Of a stretch of 64,000 bases of DNA, positions 62,315 to 64,000 are shown piece by piece. The stretch lies in the NCBI RefSeq assembly GCF_030406325.1, contig NZ_JAUEQY010000008.1, forward strand, positions 248,001-312,000. Direction: 5' to 3'. Position 1 is the stretch's first letter. Each line of letters begins with the position of its first letter. The position numbers and the translations under genes are program-made. The stretch comes from Actinomadura sp. DC4. GTDB lineage: Bacteria; Actinomycetota; Actinomycetes; Streptosporangiales; Streptosporangiaceae. The notes under the pieces were generated by a model. The model saw nothing but the letters and a program-made list of their open reading frames with translations. It did no database searches and was not told the origin of the DNA.

Positions 62315-62686
62315 GGAGCCCCCTTCGCCATAAAGGACCTGTTTGTCCAGTCTTATAGATGACTTCCGGCAACGACGAGCAGATGGCCGGATTGGGATCC
62401 AAAATCTTCTGTCGCCACGGTCACTACGTAGCTCGATCGCTGTATAGCCATCGGGAACCTACCTCTACCTGCGGAGATGCGTCCACCGTTGTCCAGGGTA
62501 TCCACGGAAGTCTAGAGTCGTTGTCACGCAGTTGGTCGATCAAAAGTGGCCACTCTCGGTCTGACCTATGACCCCGGGTTGTGTCCTAATAGCCGGTGGC
62601 GTTGACTCTGGACGCGAAACAACGGTGGGGCAAGTGTGCCGTGCAGTGTCATATCACCTAGCGCGACCAGCGGTGCAGGTTGAGAT
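62315..62686. other. Interval without a supported gene
   Basis: Base composition is less GC-rich than average. Short frames only; no tRNA, hairpin or repeat that I could identify. Confidence 0.5.
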
Positions 62687-62917
62687 TTAGTGTTCGCCTC
62701 TTCGTTTTCGCTCCTCGTACTGTCTAGCGAGACGTTGTCTCCTCTCCGTTTCCGCGTTCCTTTCCTCTATATATGACAATGCTCGGGTGTAGATCTCTAG
62801 GTCGATGCCTGTACGAGGCCAGGTCTCCTTGTCGCTATCGTGATCTCCGGCATGGAGCTCCTCCTTTTTACATCTACCGAATAGTATTCCTCGTCGTGCG
62901 TCGCAGCGATCCGACAT
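62687..62917 (-). CDS. Small Cys/His-containing charged protein (76 aa)
   Basis: Start ATG 62917. The N-terminal third has CDARRGILFGRCKKEELHAG then DHD, giving Cys5, Cys16, His22 and His26, a spacing typical of small zinc-binding or phage-like actinobacterial proteins. The rest is a charged helix (RALSYIEERNAETERRQRLA, RQYEERKRRG). An open frame continues upstream into the transposase remnant, but the internal ATG marks the plausible gene. Family not recognised; its neighbourhood is mobile DNA. Confidence 0.55.
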   Translation of the reverse strand: MSDRCDARRGILFGRCKKEELHAGDHDSDKETWPRTGIDLEIYTRALSYIEERNAETERRQRLARQYEERKRRGEH

Positions 62918-63187
62918 AACGCTCGCCCATCTCGGCGGCCTTCGGAACGGCGTATGATTAAAACTACGCGTGTTGCCGACAGTAAGTGGAGCACCCAACT
63001 GACGCAATCCCCGAACTCGGGGTAACTGGCCGCACCGGACTCGCGCAGCCAGTTTGGACGATTTCGGACTGTGATCTTGTGAGTTTCTGTCGTGCAGCTC
63101 GGGGGGCGGTAAACGCGTGTCCGTGACTCCCTGTGAATCCCCTCGATCGCCTATCTGACGGTGTGGGGCTCGAACTCTGATTACGTA

Positions 63188-63478
63188 CGCGACCTGCGAG
63201 TATTCATTGATCAGGCCGCCGAGGATCTTTCGGCGGGTGACCCTTGTGTGTTGGATGTTCGCCACACAGGGGCGAGGTTCTGGCGCGGTTTGTCGGAGCG
63301 ATCGGTGGGGGCGGTGCTGGTTGTAACGCTGGATGCATTCGGTGAGCACGACCCGCAGGTGGCGTTCGCCGAAGATCAGAATTCGGTCGGTGCATTCGCG
63401 GCGGGCGGTGCCCACCCAGCGTTCGGCGATCGCGTTCGCCTGCGGTGCCTGTGGTGGCTGTGGGTGCCCGTAACTCGG
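63188..63478 (-). pseudogene. C-terminal remnant of an IS transposase
   Basis: The minus frame reads PPQAPQANAIAERWVGTARR, then ECTDRILIFGERHLRVVL, RYNQHRPHRSLRQTAPEP and GGLINEYSQVA, the DDE glutamate to C-terminus of the integrase-core family. The stop codon expected after QVA is missing and the frame runs on. The 5' part is cut off where a second transposase remnant begins near 63480, so one element seems to have inserted into another. Confidence 0.8.
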
Positions 63479-63484
63479 CTACCC

Positions 63485-64000
63485 CTATGCGACCTGGGTG
63501 TATTCGTGGAGGAGGCCGCCGAGTCTGTCTCGTCGTGTGATCTTGATGTCGGCGTCGATGGGGTCTGGAAGTGCGCGAAGCGGACTGGCGTGGTTCAGGG
63601 TCCGGTGTGGGCGGTGGCTATTGAAATGGGACTCATACTCGGCGAGGACCTTGCGTAGGTGGTGGGCGTTCATGATGAGGATCCGGTCCAGGAGTTCACG
63701 TCGTACGCTGCCGACCCAACGTTCCATGATCGCGTTCATCCGTGGAGCCTGCGGTGCGGTGAGTACGACCCGGATCCCCTCGGCCCGGAAGACGAACATT
63801 GCGGTGAACTTCGCGTCGCGGTCACGAATCAAGAACCCTGAAGCCGCCAGCCCGATCACCCAGCTCAAGAATCAGATTCTTAGCCTGCTGGGCGACCCAG
63901 TCGGCGGTCGGGTTGGCGGTGACACCCAGGACATGGACGCGGCGAGTGGAGTGCTCCACGACGGCGAGGCAGTACAGCCGGGCGAGGGTGATCGTGTCGG
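63485..64000 (-). pseudogene. IS transposase, frameshifted, 5' end beyond the window
   Basis: Integrase-core transposase C-terminal two thirds. From the window edge the frame reads [20 protein letters not shown] and [20 protein letters not shown], then stops. In the next frame it resumes as [40 protein letters not shown] and GGLLHEYTQVA with a TAG stop. One extra C in the run CCC at 63836-63838 (plus strand) restores the frame if removed, so a single 1-nt insertion separates the halves. This could be a real mutation or a sequencing error. Confidence 0.8.

Overview
The window is chromosomal DNA of a high-GC filamentous actinomycete. Third codon positions are strongly G/C-biased, GTG starts and GTGA/ATGA gene overlaps are frequent, and the gene families present (FxSxx and class III lanthipeptide RiPPs, MmyB-type regulators, CU044_5270 proteins, NB-ARC/TPR proteins) are actinobacterial. 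A Streptosporangiales-type genus is plausible, but nothing here fixes it.

Layout. (1) 1-2.7 kb: the end of a class III lanthipeptide locus, with a LanKC synthetase cut by the window edge and a 32-residue precursor. (2) 2.8-4.1 kb: a small unknown gene and a decayed gene. (3) 4.4-13.5 kb: an FxSxx-COOH RiPP locus, with radical SAM maturase FxsB, a HEXXH protein, FxsT (NB-ARC/TPR), the precursor FxsA ending in FQSRI, and a second HTH-NB-ARC-TPR protein. (4) 13.6-20.1 kb: a P-loop kinase, a secreted X-Pro peptidase, an O-methyltransferase with an unusual N-terminal domain, and an MFS transporter. (5) 20.1-27.6 kb: a catabolic cluster with two acyl-CoA synthetases, a TetR repressor, P450, ferredoxin, FAH-family hydrolase and MBL hydrolase. 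Two matching palindromes look like TetR operators. (6) 27.6-35.9 kb: one tightly coupled minus-strand operon (SDR-like, LRR, two ankyrin proteins, MoxR ATPase, vWA/metallopeptidase-like protein). (7) 36.2-41.0 kb: a four-gene operon with a coiled-coil protein, an Fe-S PD-(D/E)XK nuclease, an unknown protein and an SF1 helicase, resembling a genome-defence cassette, next to a tRNA-like element. (8) 41.1-43.0 kb: an MmyB-type regulator divergent from an SDR. (9) 43.3-53.6 kb: a membrane-anchored NB-ARC/TPR protein, a sigma/CU044_5270 remnant, a large secreted protein, a beta-propeller and a WXG/CpnT-like polymorphic toxin with an APH-type kinase C-terminus. (10) 53.6-64 kb: a gene-poor recombination zone with tRNA-Lys 3' fragments, repeats, secreted proteins, an intact ECF sigma/CU044_5270 pair, an IS interrupting an NlpC/P60 gene, a PH-like membrane protein with a threefold motif, and overlapping transposase remnants.

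The least explained systems are the ankyrin/LRR/MoxR/vWA operon, the helicase-nuclease operon and the kinase-tipped polymorphic toxin. The two RiPP loci are recognisable families with odd features. All calls come from reading the sequence; no database search was run.
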